Source: JACKFB01 sp041389525
GTDB taxonomy: Bacteria; Myxococcota_A; UBA9042; PHBI01; JACKFB01
Direction of reading: 5' to 3'
Assembly: GCA_041389525.1 (NCBI GenBank)
Contig: JAWKRR010000018.1
Location: 1-64,000 of the forward strand
Length of the DNA: 64,000 nucleotides
Position numbers and translations under genes: made by a program. Shown piece by piece: positions 49,045-58,800 of the stretch (positions within the stretch are counted from its first letter, which is position 1; each line of letters begins with the position of its first letter). The notes beneath the pieces are model-generated. The model worked only from the letters and a program-made list of their open reading frames with translations, was not told the origin of the DNA and did not search any database.

Positions 49045-50847
49045 TCACTTGTAGATGACCAGCCAGCTGCTCATCACGATGTTGCCCGCGTCGGGTGGCG
49101 GCGGCGCGCCGTTGAGCAGCCCGCGGTAGCTCACGCTGGCCGTCGTCCCCGGCAGCGCCACGTCGCTGACGTCCACGATCCAAGGCGCGACCTGCTGCCC
49201 CGGGCACCAACCGCCGCGCCCGTACCACCAGGTGCCGTACTGGTTCGGCACCATCCCGCGCGCAAGCTCCGGCATGCAGCCGGTCGGCACGCCCACCGTC
49301 GGGTGGGTGCGCAGCGCGGTCTTGCCGTTGACCGTGAACTCGTGGGCGTGGTTGCAGAACTCGGCGCACTGCGACGTGGCCGAGCCGTGCCCCGTGATGA
49401 CCGAGTACAGCTCGACCCGGGTCGCGTCGGCCGGGATCGGCACGTCGATGGGCGCGAAACCCTCGTTGTATCCCTCGCCGAAGTTCCCCCCGAAGTAGAG
49501 GGGCACCGCCTCGCGCGGCGTCATCCCCTTGCCGCGCTTGGAGAAGCGCAGCGCCAGCCGCGTCCAGGTCGGCTGGGTGTTCCACGGCGGCGCAAAATCC
49601 CAGCGCAGCTTCCGCGTGCCGCCAGCTTTGAGGTGCGCCAGCATGGGGCTCACGTCCGAGGCCCAGCGGGTCTCGCGGGCGTAGGCGGTGATGAAGCGCC
49701 CAAGCTCGATCCGCGCGTCCCCCTCGGCCGCACCTAGCAAATAGAGGTGCGCGAGATAGTCCCACTCGCCGCAATTGCCGGGCTCGATCTTCTTCGCGTC
49801 CGGGCAGCGCATCTCGACCTCGATGTGCAGCGTGTCGAACTCGGCAAGCTCGGCCGCGGAAGGCAGGGTGACCTCGGTCTCCGCGAACTCGGCCAGCACC
49901 TCGCCGTCCCACGCCACCACCCGCGTCGCCTCCTCCGCCTGCAGCGCCTGGACCTGGGCGGCTTCCGCGTTCAGGTAGCGCGCCTCGTTCGACGCGTAGG
50001 CCAGGTTGGTCTCAAAGGGCCACGCCCCGGCCGCCGAGGCCGCCTGGTTCTGCCGCGTCACGTCTGAGAGCGAGCCCAGGCCGCGAATCCGCTGGGTCCG
50101 GTCGATGGCGAAGCCCAGCGCCCCGGTCCCCTGGTCCATCACGGTCTGAACCCACGAGCCCAGCGCCCCCGCCCGCCGCGGCGTCACGTGCAGGTGAGCC
50201 AGCCAGAAGCCGCCTTTCTCCGCGGGCATGTTGATGACCGCGTCGATGAAGCGCCCCGCCAGCGCGTTCGCCGCGGCCGCCGCGGCCTCGTCGGTCGCCG
50301 CGCGCGAGATGAAGACGTAGTGCACGTTGTCAGGCGAGGCCGCGATCAGCCCCGGGACGCCGCCCGCCCAGATCGAGGTCGGGTCGATCTGCGTGCGGCG
50401 CAGCGTGTCGGGGATGAAGACGTAGGTGTCGCAGCCGGTCCAGTGCTCCGAGAGGCGCCAGGTCGTCCCGTCGGTGCGCTCAAACGTGAAGTCGCCAGCG
50501 AGGTCGTGCCGGTAGACGCCACCTTGCTCGTAGGAGAACGGCCGCGCCGGCAGCCCGTCGGCGCAGAGCACGGGAGGCTCCACGATCTCGGGCGCTGCGT
50601 CGCCGCCAGCATCGCCGCCGGCATCGGCCACATCGGCCACCGCATCCGCCACGTCCGCCGCCTCACCATCCGGCCCCGCCGCGTCACCATCCCCGGCCGC
50701 CTCACCACCGTCTGCAAGCGCGTCCGCCGCGCCCACCGCGTCCCCGCCCCCGTCAGCGGCGTCGTCCCCCGCGCCGCATCCAAGCGTCAGAGCCAGAAGC
50801 GCCGCCAAGACCAGCGCCCGAAATGTCGACAAGGCGTGAACATTCAT
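49045..50847 (-). CDS. PNGase F-like peptide-N-glycosidase lipoprotein
   Basis: 600 residues from the ATG at 50847. Lipobox LGC, then an Asp/Ala/Gly linker. The second half is a clear match to peptide-N(4)-(N-acetyl-glucosaminyl)asparagine amidase F, with N- and C-terminal jelly-roll domains. EVEMRCPDAKKIEPGNCGEW holds the acidic catalytic region. ITGHGSATSQCAEFCNHAHE and PNQYGTWWYGRGGWCPGQQV are highly typical of the C-terminal domain. PNGase F removes whole N-glycans from eukaryotic glycoproteins. Residues ~100-300 upstream are not recognised. As a lipoprotein it may act on the surface of prey or host cells; that use is inference. Confidence 0.85.
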   Translation of the reverse strand: MNVHALSTFRALVLAALLALTLGCGAGDDAADGGGDAVGAADALADGGEAAGDGDAAGPDGEAADVADAVADVADAGGDAGGDAAPEIVEPPVLCADGLPARPFSYEQGGVYRHDLAGDFTFERTDGTTWRLSEHWTGCDTYVFIPDTLRRTQIDPTSIWAGGVPGLIAASPDNVHYVFISRAATDEAAAAAANALAGRFIDAVINMPAEKGGFWLAHLHVTPRRAGALGSWVQTVMDQGTGALGFAIDRTQRIRGLGSLSDVTRQNQAASAAGAWPFETNLAYASNEARYLNAEAAQVQALQAEEATRVVAWDGEVLAEFAETEVTLPSAAELAEFDTLHIEVEMRCPDAKKIEPGNCGEWDYLAHLYLLGAAEGDARIELGRFITAYARETRWASDVSPMLAHLKAGGTRKLRWDFAPPWNTQPTWTRLALRFSKRGKGMTPREAVPLYFGGNFGEGYNEGFAPIDVPIPADATRVELYSVITGHGSATSQCAEFCNHAHEFTVNGKTALRTHPTVGVPTGCMPELARGMVPNQYGTWWYGRGGWCPGQQVAPWIVDVSDVALPGTTASVSYRGLLNGAPPPPDAGNIVMSSWLVIYK

Positions 50848-51134
50848 AGGCCCAGCATACCCAAGCGGCGCCCACAAAGAAGGCCCCAACCCAAGCGGCG
50901 CCACCCCGGCCCCACGAAAGCCGCCGCCAAGCTGAAGGCCAAACGCTGAAAGCTGAAAGCGGGCCATCGCGCCCCCGACCCCACAGCCCCGCCCCCAACG
51001 CCCCGCCGCGATTGCCCCCCCTTGCGTTCCCAAGCAAGCTGGGACAAGGCTCCCGCGCGGCCCCGCGCCCCCGAAGGCCCCCGGCCGACCGTGGCAGCAC
51101 CGCCCGAGATCTGCTCCTGCCGCCCGAGCCCCCG

Positions 51135-52244
51135 TTGTTCAAGGCCCTCCACAAGCGCTTCCACGACCTCGCGATGCACCTGCTGCGCGAGCACACCGAG
51201 CCCCCGCGCATGGCGCTGGCGGTCTGGGTGGGCTGCGTGGTCGGCTGCACGCCGCTCTTCGGCTTTCACCTGTGGGTCTGCATCGCGCTGGCGTGGGCGC
51301 TGCGGCTCAACCAGGTCGTGGTCTACGCCGCCGCCAACATCTCCATCCCACCGCTGGCGCCCTTCATCGGGTTCGCCGCGGTGCAGCTTGGCGAGCAGGT
51401 GCTGCACGGCCGCTGGATGGCGCTGGAGCTGGCCGACTTCACCTGGCGAAACGCCCCCGCCCTGGGCGCGCGCTTCTTCGTAAACTGGCTGGTCGGCGGG
51501 CTGGTCGTCGGCGCGGCCATCGGCCTCGTGGGCGCTGCGGTCACCTGGGTCTTTCTGGCCCGCCGGCGCGACCGCAAGCGCGCGGAGGAGGACCCGCTCT
51601 ACGCCGCGATGCTGACCGCGTCGGCGCGCTACCGGCCGCTGCCGCGAAACCTGCGCGTCTACGCCCACATGAAGTACCGCATGGACCCGTCCTACCGCGC
51701 CATCGCCGGGCTGGTGCCGCCGGGGGCCTTCACCGTGGACCTCGGCACGGGCCTGGGGATGCTGCCGACCCTGCTCGGCGTGCTCGGCGAAGGCCGCAAA
51801 TCCCTAGGCGTGGACTGGGATTCCGCCAAGGTGCGCGGCGGCGTCCAAGCGTCCGCGGGCCTCGCAGGCGTGGACCTCGTCGAGGGCGACGTCCAGCGCT
51901 TCGAGCCGCCGGCTTGCGACGTCATCACCCTGGTCGACGTCCTTCATTACTATGAGCCCGCCGACCAGCGCGCCCTGTTGGCCCGCTGCGCCGCCGCGCT
52001 GCGCCCCGGCGGCCGCCTCATCATCCGCGAGGGCGACCGCGCCCGCGAAGGCGGCGCGCGCTGGACCCGCCTGGTCGAGCGCGTCGTCACCAAGCTGGGC
52101 TGGAACCGCGGCCCGGCCGTCCACTTCCGCCCCGCCGCCGACCTCCAAGCCGACCTCGAGGCCCTGGGCTTCACCGTCGCCATCACGCCGCTGGCCGGCA
52201 GCCTCCACCCCGGAAACGTCCTGCTGGTGGGCGAGATCGGCTGA
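51135..52244 (+). CDS. DUF2062 membrane domain fused to a SAM-dependent methyltransferase
   Basis: About 369 residues from a TTG at 51135; no ATG precedes the conserved part and the frame is open to 51012. The N-terminal DUF2062 domain has two or three membrane helices (ALAVWVGCVVGCTPLFGFHL, then NQVVVYAAANISIPPLAPFI and a helix ending AAVTWVFLARRRDRKR). The C-terminal domain is a class I methyltransferase: FTVDLGTGLGMLP, GDVQRFEPPACDVITLVDV, and ALRPGGRLIIREGD. The fusion suggests a membrane-attached methyltransferase with a lipid or quinone substrate. Divergent from the PNGase F-like gene. Confidence 0.78.
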   Translation: MFKALHKRFHDLAMHLLREHTEPPRMALAVWVGCVVGCTPLFGFHLWVCIALAWALRLNQVVVYAAANISIPPLAPFIGFAAVQLGEQVLHGRWMALELADFTWRNAPALGARFFVNWLVGGLVVGAAIGLVGAAVTWVFLARRRDRKRAEEDPLYAAMLTASARYRPLPRNLRVYAHMKYRMDPSYRAIAGLVPPGAFTVDLGTGLGMLPTLLGVLGEGRKSLGVDWDSAKVRGGVQASAGLAGVDLVEGDVQRFEPPACDVITLVDVLHYYEPADQRALLARCAAALRPGGRLIIREGDRAREGGARWTRLVERVVTKLGWNRGPAVHFRPAADLQADLEALGFTVAITPLAGSLHPGNVLLVGEIG

Positions 52245-52391
52245 GCGCGCGCGGGCGGGCGGGCGGCGACCGTCCGGCAGGCGTGGCGCCCCCCGCACAG
52301 GCCGTCGGCACCTGTGGACTCAGTCGGCCGCCGAAGGGCCTCCGACTCACCGGAGCACAACGCGTTTAGGCCCATTTACCCAGGAGCCGTC

Positions 52392-54020
52392 ATGGTCTCT
52401 CGAAGATGGTCACACTGTGTCCGCGCCGCCGCGGCTCTGTGCGTTCTCGCCCTGGGTGCCGTCGCCTGCGACAGCGGGGGCGACGAGGGGGGCGAGCCGG
52501 TCGATGACGACTCGGTGCAGGCCACCGTCGGCGCGAAGGGCGGGGTGTTGGACGGGCGGGCTGGCTCGAGCTTGTTCGGGGTCAAGGTCCTCTTCCCGCC
52601 GGGCGCGCTGACCGGCAACACGAAGGTGACCCTGAAGCCGACCTTCGACGCCACGCCGCTGCCCGAGTACGCCGAGCGGGTCGGGCCGCAGGTCGTCATC
52701 GAGAGCAAGGGCACGCTGAGCGGGCCGATGCTGCTGACGCTGCCGGTGGACTCGGGCGCGGTCGACCGGTTCGGGCAGGGCGCGACGTCGGTCAAGGTGT
52801 GGCTTCGCGCAGGCGGCACCTGGGCTTTGACCGAGCCGACGGAGACCGGCGAGGGGACCGTCACCATCTCGCTGAGCGAGTTCACGACGGCCGCGGCGGG
52901 GGTCAAGGTGACGTCGCTGGTGCCGAAGTGCGCGGGCGCTGGCGCCTGCACGGGCACGGCGGCGAGCCACTACGACGCGGTCGGGTGCGCGAGCACGGGG
53001 CTGTGCGCGAGGGCGATGTTCCCCGCCGGCCAGCCCATCGACGGCTTTGACTTCGCCGTGGCCGAGCGCGGCACAGCCCTCGCCTTTCCCGCGCCCGCCG
53101 CCACGACGGGCATCAAGGGCGCGTCGTTGGGGGTCCAGGCCGGCTCGTCGGCGTTCGGCCCCTCGCGCACGCTGACCTCGTCGCGGCGGGTCAATCCGGG
53201 CCTCGTCGGCGCCGGTGACGTGATGGTCGGGCTGGCGTCCGGCAACCTGCTGCTCCCAGCCGACTCGCGCGCCCCGGTCCTCTACACCGACGGCGTGGGC
53301 CTCGGCGGCTTTCGCATCTCCAGCGGGCAGTCCCTGCGCTTCGCCATCGACCCCAAGGGGGACCTCGGCGTCATCAACCACGAGGAGGGCCTGCTCGCTG
53401 TGGACGAGCAGATCATGGTTATCGCGGTCAACAACGTCATCGCGGTCTCCCACGAGAACGCGCCGCGCATCGTCCCGCTCCGAGGCGACGCGGGCTTCCT
53501 GGTCGGCCTGGCCAGCCAGGTCCTGGAGGCGAAGCTCACCAGCGAGATCAAGGGTTCGGTGACACAGACCGTGCAGCTGCCGAAGGGCCAGTCCTTGTCG
53601 CCCCAGGCCCCGCTGGCCAGCGGACCGGCGGGCGCGGTGGCGGCGGTCAGCCAGCCCGGCGCGAAGGTCGTGGTCTCGCGCGGCGGCGCGGCGTTTCAGG
53701 TCGTGTCGGGCGTGGCGTTCCCGGCGTCGAGCGTGGCCTTCGACGGCACGGGCGCGGTGGTGATCTCATCCGCAACCACGCCCGAGATCATGGTGGTCCA
53801 AGCGAACGGCCAGGCGCGCAGCTTCCGCCTCACCGACGCACCCGAGGGCAGCGCGGCCGCGACAAACGCCATCATCCGCCAGATCGTCTCAGCCAGCGGC
53901 GACGCGCGCCTGCCGGTGGCCGGCATCGTCTCGCCCCGCGGAGACGTCGCCGCCACGCTGGAGGTGGGCCTCATCGCCCTGACCCAGGACCGCAGCTTCG
54001 TGCGCCTGACGCTGCCCTGA
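52392..54020 (+). CDS. lipoprotein with ZU5-like domain
   Basis: 542 residues from the ATG at 52392 with AGGAG seven bases upstream. Lipobox GAVAC (Cys26). Residues ~40-140 (TVGAKGGVLDG, then FGVKVLFPPGALTGNTKVTL) look like a ZU5 domain, a beta module also seen in ankyrin and in bacterial surface proteins. The rest is beta-rich with two Cys pairs (CAGAGACTG) and propeller-like repeats (GDLGVINHEEGLLAVDEQIM). Function unknown. Only a short acidic stretch follows the lipidated Cys, unlike most lipoproteins in this window. Confidence 0.75.
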   Translation: MVSRRWSHCVRAAAALCVLALGAVACDSGGDEGGEPVDDDSVQATVGAKGGVLDGRAGSSLFGVKVLFPPGALTGNTKVTLKPTFDATPLPEYAERVGPQVVIESKGTLSGPMLLTLPVDSGAVDRFGQGATSVKVWLRAGGTWALTEPTETGEGTVTISLSEFTTAAAGVKVTSLVPKCAGAGACTGTAASHYDAVGCASTGLCARAMFPAGQPIDGFDFAVAERGTALAFPAPAATTGIKGASLGVQAGSSAFGPSRTLTSSRRVNPGLVGAGDVMVGLASGNLLLPADSRAPVLYTDGVGLGGFRISSGQSLRFAIDPKGDLGVINHEEGLLAVDEQIMVIAVNNVIAVSHENAPRIVPLRGDAGFLVGLASQVLEAKLTSEIKGSVTQTVQLPKGQSLSPQAPLASGPAGAVAAVSQPGAKVVVSRGGAAFQVVSGVAFPASSVAFDGTGAVVISSATTPEIMVVQANGQARSFRLTDAPEGSAAATNAIIRQIVSASGDARLPVAGIVSPRGDVAATLEVGLIALTQDRSFVRLTLP

Positions 54021-54467
54021 GCCCAGGCGTCGCGCGCCGTTCGCGGTGGCATTGGCGCATTCGGGTGGCCGCGCGGCGGTCACCGGCCCTGTTGAGGACC
54101 GGTGAGGTCGCGCCGGATGACTATCGAACCTGCTTCTAAACCCATCACCCATAATAGGTGGGGTTCACTATGGACGCTTAAGGCTTCCGGCTACGAGGCC
54201 GGCATGCTCACCGCGTTCAGGGGCGAATCCCGAGGTTAGAAGATAGGGGATAGAATCAAAGGCTGGAAGGCCATCCGGCAGACCATCACCAACTGCAGGC
54301 TACCACATTCGGCCCGGAGTGGAAGTCACCGGAAGCGAAAACCCGCACGCGCCGAAAACGCAGGCGGTGACTGCCTCTGATGACACCTCTACGCACGGCG
54401 GGGGGAGTGTGTCATTGTCGTGGTATCCCGTTGAGTACAAGTCGCCCCGTCCACGCGGGGGTGCGCG
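54021..54467. other. 447-bp intergenic region without a gene
   Basis: Lower in GC than the flanks. I see no convincing reading frame, tRNA or terminator. It presumably holds the promoter of the LuxR-like regulator. Confidence 0.5.
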
Positions 54468-54923
54468 ATGCAGGGTCTCCGTGAGCTCCTCGACGCGTTT
54501 GACGAGCCCGCCTTCTTGCTGGACCTCGCGGGCGTCGTGGTGTTCGCCAACCTCGCCGCGCAAGCCGCGGGGATGAGCGGGCCGGTCACACCCGAGGGCG
54601 ATGCGGCGCTGCACGTCGGCGTTCGCAGGGTGCGCTTCGAGCTGGACGGGGAGTCGCTCGAGCTCGTGGTGCCCAAGCCGATCTACGCCGCCGACAGCTC
54701 GGAGGTCCTGCCTTGGGCGCTGCCGCCTTGGATGGAGCGCGTGGCGCACCCGCTCGCCCATGGCCTCTGCGACAAGGAGATCGCCGTCGAGCTGGACATG
54801 CCGCTGAGCTCGGTGCGCACCTGCGTCGCTCGGATCTTCCGCCGCGTGGGGGTCCACAGCCGCGCCGAGTTCATCGCCAAGATCGGCGAGCTACAGCGGG
54901 CCGCGCGGAGCCGCCCGCGCTGA
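54468..54923 (+). CDS. PAS-like / LuxR-type helix-turn-helix regulator
   Basis: 151 residues from the ATG at 54468; no clear Shine-Dalgarno site. The N-terminal half (LLDAFDEPAFLLDLAGVVVF, then ANLAAQAA) looks like the start of a PAS fold. The C-terminal half is a LuxR/GerE HTH: LAHGLCDKEIAVELDMPLSS then VRTCVARIFRRVGVHSRAEF. It is probably a small ligand- or redox-responsive transcription factor. It converges with the giant minus-strand lipoprotein gene 28 bp away, whose expression it might control. Confidence 0.78.
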   Translation: MQGLRELLDAFDEPAFLLDLAGVVVFANLAAQAAGMSGPVTPEGDAALHVGVRRVRFELDGESLELVVPKPIYAADSSEVLPWALPPWMERVAHPLAHGLCDKEIAVELDMPLSSVRTCVARIFRRVGVHSRAEFIAKIGELQRAARSRPR

Positions 54924-54951
54924 GCCTGCCGAAGCGCGCCCGGCCCGCGCC

Positions 54952-56745
54952 CTAGGGCGTGCCGACCACGATGAACTCGGCTGCCTGGTCCACGTCGCCG
55001 CCTGGGTCCGCGGCGGTGAAGCGCAGGACGCTGACGCCGCTGACAGGCGCGCTGAACCCGAACCACTCCTCGGTGCTGCTGGCCGTCGGCAGCGCGACGT
55101 TTGGCAGCTCGTCGAGCAGCGTGCCGCCCCCGTCGGGGTCGCCGTCGTAGACCGCGAAGGTGCCGACCGCGGGGTTGACGTAGTCGGCTGAGTCTCGCGT
55201 CCAGTAGTACAGGCCGTCGACGGTGACCGGCGCCGGGAAGGTGATCTGCCACCACGAGGCGTTGGCGACCTCGCCGGGGTTGGTCACCCAGGCGGTCCAC
55301 AGCGTGTGGTCCGCGGCCTCGGCCGCCTCGTACCCGGCGCTCCACGCGCTGCTGGCCGTCGCGACAGCACCCGGCAGGTAGGTCAGGAAGATGGAGCCCG
55401 GGTCCACCGAGAGGCCGGTCGTGACCTCGACGGGCGGGCTGGTCGCCCCGAAGAGGCCGACCGCGTCTGCGTCGAAGGTGGTGACGCCGTCGATGTTCCC
55501 GTAGACCGAGGCGTAGCCGTAGTAGAGGCCCTCGGTGACGACGGTCGTGGGGTCCACGGAGAGCACGGCCGGGTCGTTGGAGGTAAACGCGACCTCCAGG
55601 TCGGCGTCGACCACCTGATACTGCCCGGCCGCCAGTGTGTAGACGAAGAAGGTCGCGGGGTTGAAGCCGAGGGTGGCAGGCACGCTCGAGATCAGCAGCT
55701 CAGGGATGACGACGCCGAACTCGACGAGCTCGCTCGGCACGTAGCCGGGGGCCGACGCGGTGATGGCGGCGTTGCCTGGCTGCGCGCCGACCACGGTGAC
55801 GTACACGTAGTCCCCGCCGGCGAGAACGGTCGCCGAGGGCTGCGGGCTCACGATGGCGGGGTCCGAGGACTCCAGGGTGATCTCGAGGTCCGCGGGCACG
55901 TAGTAGGGCTGGCCGTTGAGCCGCGTCCGGATGTAGCAGTTCGAGTGGCGCAGGCCCACGCCGACGGTCTGGGGGCTCAGCGCGCAGTTCTCGAAGTGCA
56001 GGCTGAGCTCGGGATCGACGACGGTCACCAGGTCGGAGTCGGAGCTGTAGAGACCGGACGCTTCGGCGCGCACTTGGTAGGTGCCGGTGGCCGTGGGCTG
56101 CGAGATGTAGATGTACGGCGAGTAGTAGGTGTCGGCCGGGATCAGCGTCTCGGTGATGAGCGACCCGCCGGCGGGCGCGTCGTAGAAGGCCACGATGCCC
56201 GCGGGGTTCGCGTTCAGCGTCGAGAGCTGCACGGTCATGTCCCCGCGCGCGTAGAGGGCGTTGCCGTAGAGGCTCGCGGTCGTCGCCAGCAGCCAGACGG
56301 CGTTGGGTGGGCTGAGCGTCGAGCGCTGGGTCTCCAGGCCGCTGAAGATGAACTCCGGCGGGTCGACGGTCACGGGGAGCGCGGCCGGGGCGTAGGTGCC
56401 GGAGTCGTCGGAGGCCGTGACGGTCAGCACGTCGTCGCCGACCGACACGCCGTCGAGGGCGAAGTAGGCGTAGTCGAGGCCCGCCGGGATCGTCGTCTCG
56501 GCCACGAACGCGCGACCGGAGGCTGAGGCGAAGTGCAGGGTGAGCGGGGTCGGGGGGGCGTGGTTGAGGCCGTTGAGGTGGCGGCGGATGTAGCAGCTGG
56601 TGTGGTAGAGGCCCACGCCGGTGAAGTAGCCGGCGGCGCAGTTTTCGAAGCTCAGGGCGAGGTCGCCGGCCGACACGCTGACCGTCTCGGAGTCGCTGAT
56701 GGCGAAGCCGGGGGCTTGGGCGCGCGCCGCGTAGGAGGCCGGTCG
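54952..56745 (-). CDS. giant lipoprotein, C-terminal segment: ENC/CYIR modules and discoidin-like domain (after frameshift)
   Basis: Continuation of the gene that starts at 61982, in a different frame after a one-base shift near 56740 (one C too many in the run coding TTTG...). Once corrected the text continues SYAARAQAPGFAIS without a gap. The longest open piece starts at 56676 inside a domain. It holds two of four copies of a ~215-residue module starting FENC...HxxCYIRxxLNG (at ~56645 and ~55990). The C-terminus (ATASSAWSAGYEAAEAADH, then WWQITFPAPVTVDGLYYW) resembles an F5/8 type C (discoidin) carbohydrate-binding domain. Ends at 54952. Confidence 0.75.
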   Translation of the reverse strand, partial: RPASYAARAQAPGFAISDSETVSVSAGDLALSFENCAAGYFTGVGLYHTSCYIRRHLNGLNHAPPTPLTLHFASASGRAFVAETTIPAGLDYAYFALDGVSVGDDVLTVTASDDSGTYAPAALPVTVDPPEFIFSGLETQRSTLSPPNAVWLLATTASLYGNALYARGDMTVQLSTLNANPAGIVAFYDAPAGGSLITETLIPADTYYSPYIYISQPTATGTYQVRAEASGLYSSDSDLVTVVDPELSLHFENCALSPQTVGVGLRHSNCYIRTRLNGQPYYVPADLEITLESSDPAIVSPQPSATVLAGGDYVYVTVVGAQPGNAAITASAPGYVPSELVEFGVVIPELLISSVPATLGFNPATFFVYTLAAGQYQVVDADLEVAFTSNDPAVLSVDPTTVVTEGLYYGYASVYGNIDGVTTFDADAVGLFGATSPPVEVTTGLSVDPGSIFLTYLPGAVATASSAWSAGYEAAEAADHTLWTAWVTNPGEVANASWWQITFPAPVTVDGLYYWTRDSADYVNPAVGTFAVYDGDPDGGGTLLDELPNVALPTASSTEEWFGFSAPVSGVSVLRFTAADPGGDVDQAAEFIVVGTP

Positions 56746-58800
56746 TCGTGGGCTGCGAGATGTAGTGGTAGCCGACGTAGTAGCTGCCCGCGGGGGCCAA
56801 GATGCTGTTTTGGGGTGTGCTGGCGCCGTCCTGGAACTCGACGATCCCCGAGGTGGAGCCGGGCGTCAGCGAGAGGTCGACGGTGGTGTCGGCGAGCAAG
56901 TACATGGCATAGCCCGGGAGGGAGGGCAGCTCGTAGAGCAGGTAGAAGTCGTCCGGGAGGCTGAGGGGGCTGCGGGCCGTGTCGAGGGCGACGAAGCGGA
57001 AGGTGGGCGCCTCGACGGTGACGGCGAGGGTGGCGGGGTCGTAGGTGCCGGAGGCGTCGGACGCGGCGACGGTGAGGGTGTCGGGGCCGACGGCGACGCC
57101 GGCGAGCACGATGTAGGCGTAGTCGAGGCCCGCGGGGATGGTCGCCTCGGCGGCGATGGCGCGGCCCGTGGCCGACGTGAAGGTCAGGGTGAGCGGGGTC
57201 GGCGGGGCGTAGTTCTGGCCGTTCTGGAGGCGCCGGACGTAGCAGGTCGTGTGGTAGACGCCGACGCCGGTGAACATGCCGAGGCTGCAGTTCTCGAAGC
57301 TCAGCGAGAGGTTGGAGGTCACGACCGAGACCAGGTCGGAGTCCTCGACGGCGAACCCGGGGGCGGACGCGCGGAGCCGGTAGGTGCCGTCCACGGCGGG
57401 CTGGGAGGCGTAGAACGGGCCGATGGAGGTGGCGCCGGCGGACCCGAGGACGGAGCCGACTGGGGCGCCGCCGCCGTCGACGATCGCCACGATTCCGGAG
57501 GTGGAGCCGGGGGCTAGCGAGAGGCTGACGAGGGTGTCTGCGGCCAGGGCCTCGCCGGTGGGGGTGCTGGCGGTGCCGAAGCTGAGGTAGACGTCATCGA
57601 GGGGGTCCAGGGTGCTGCGCTCGGTGTCCACGCCGGTCCAGGTCAGGCGCGGGGCCTCGACGGCGACTGGCAGATCGACGGCGCCGAAGAGGGGGGCTGA
57701 GAAGGTGAGGGTGTCGGCGCCGACCGCGATTCCGACGACCGGGAAGTAGGCGTAGTCGTAGCCGGGGGGAAAGGCGGCGCTGGCGCTGGCGCGGCCGGTG
57801 GCGGAGGTGACGGCGAGGGGGAGGCCGCCGATGGGCGCGTAGTTGACGCCGCCGACGAGGGCGCGGATGTAGCAGGCCGAGTGCTGGAGGCCCGCGCCGA
57901 CCGATGTGCCGGCGGCGCAGTTCTCGGCGACCAGCGAGCCGGCGGCTGCGGTGACGTTCAGGCTGGCGGGGACGAGGCCGGGGCGGCTGGCGGAGAGGGT
58001 GGCGGCGCCGGCGCTGAGGGCGGAGACGATGACCGGGGTCGGCGAGACGAGCTGGCCTGCCGGGACGGTGACGGTGGCGGGGGTGACGGCGGCGACGGAC
58101 GGGGTGGCGCTCGCGATGTCGATGACGAGGCCGCCGGCGGGGGCAGGGTGATCGATGCGGACCGAGCGGCTGGCGGGGCCGCCGACGGGGAGGCGGAGGT
58201 CGCCGGTGGGGTCGAAGGAGACGGTGACGGTTTGGACGAGGAGCAGCGCGCTGTCGCTGTCCCAACCGGGTGCCGAGACGGCGACCGAGGTGGTGCCGGG
58301 GGTGACGCCGGTGAGGGTGGCGTTTGCGGCGGTGGCGCCTGCCGGGACGAGGATCTCGGGCGTTACGGTGGCGAGCGCCGGGCTGCCGGTGGAGAGGCTG
58401 ACCGTGAGGCCGCCGGCCGGGGCGGGGGCCGTGAGGATGATGGGGACGGAGGCGTTGAGGCCGGGGCCGACGAGGAGGGCCGCGGGGAGCAGGAGCGCGC
58501 GCTGGAGGACGGTCACCAGGGCGGTGTCGGGCTGGTGGTCGGGGGCGGACGCGGTGAGGGTGGTCTGGCCGAGGGCGAGGCCGGTGACGACGGCGGGCGC
58601 GGGGAAGGAGAGGGCGCCCTCGGGGATGGTGACGGCGGCCGGCGTGACGGACGCGATGCCGGTGGGGGAGGTCGCCAGCGAGACCGTGACGCCGCCGGGG
58701 CCGGCGGGGGCCGAGAGCTGGACGGAGACGGTGGCCGTGTAGCCGGCGCCGACGAGGACCTCGGTCACGCTGAGGAAGAGGGTGCAGGCGCCGCCGGTGT
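56745..58800 (-). CDS. giant lipoprotein, middle segment: bacterial Ig-like domains and ENC/CYIR modules
   Basis: Open frame within the larger minus-strand gene (the frame is open from 59437, but upstream of ~58790 it is out of phase with the Cys repeats). Three Big-like Ig domains (for example GGVTVSLATSPTGIASVTPA, then AGGLTVSLSTGSPALATVTP) are followed by two copies of the ~215-residue ENC...CYIR module (~57920 and ~57293). No signal peptide or independent start. It is the middle of the protein whose N-terminus is at 61982. Confidence 0.75.

Noticed and set aside
54130..54260. Possible tRNA, from a GTTC-like and GGCGAATCCC stretch
   Set aside because: No acceptor stem, D-arm or anticodon arm can be formed around it.
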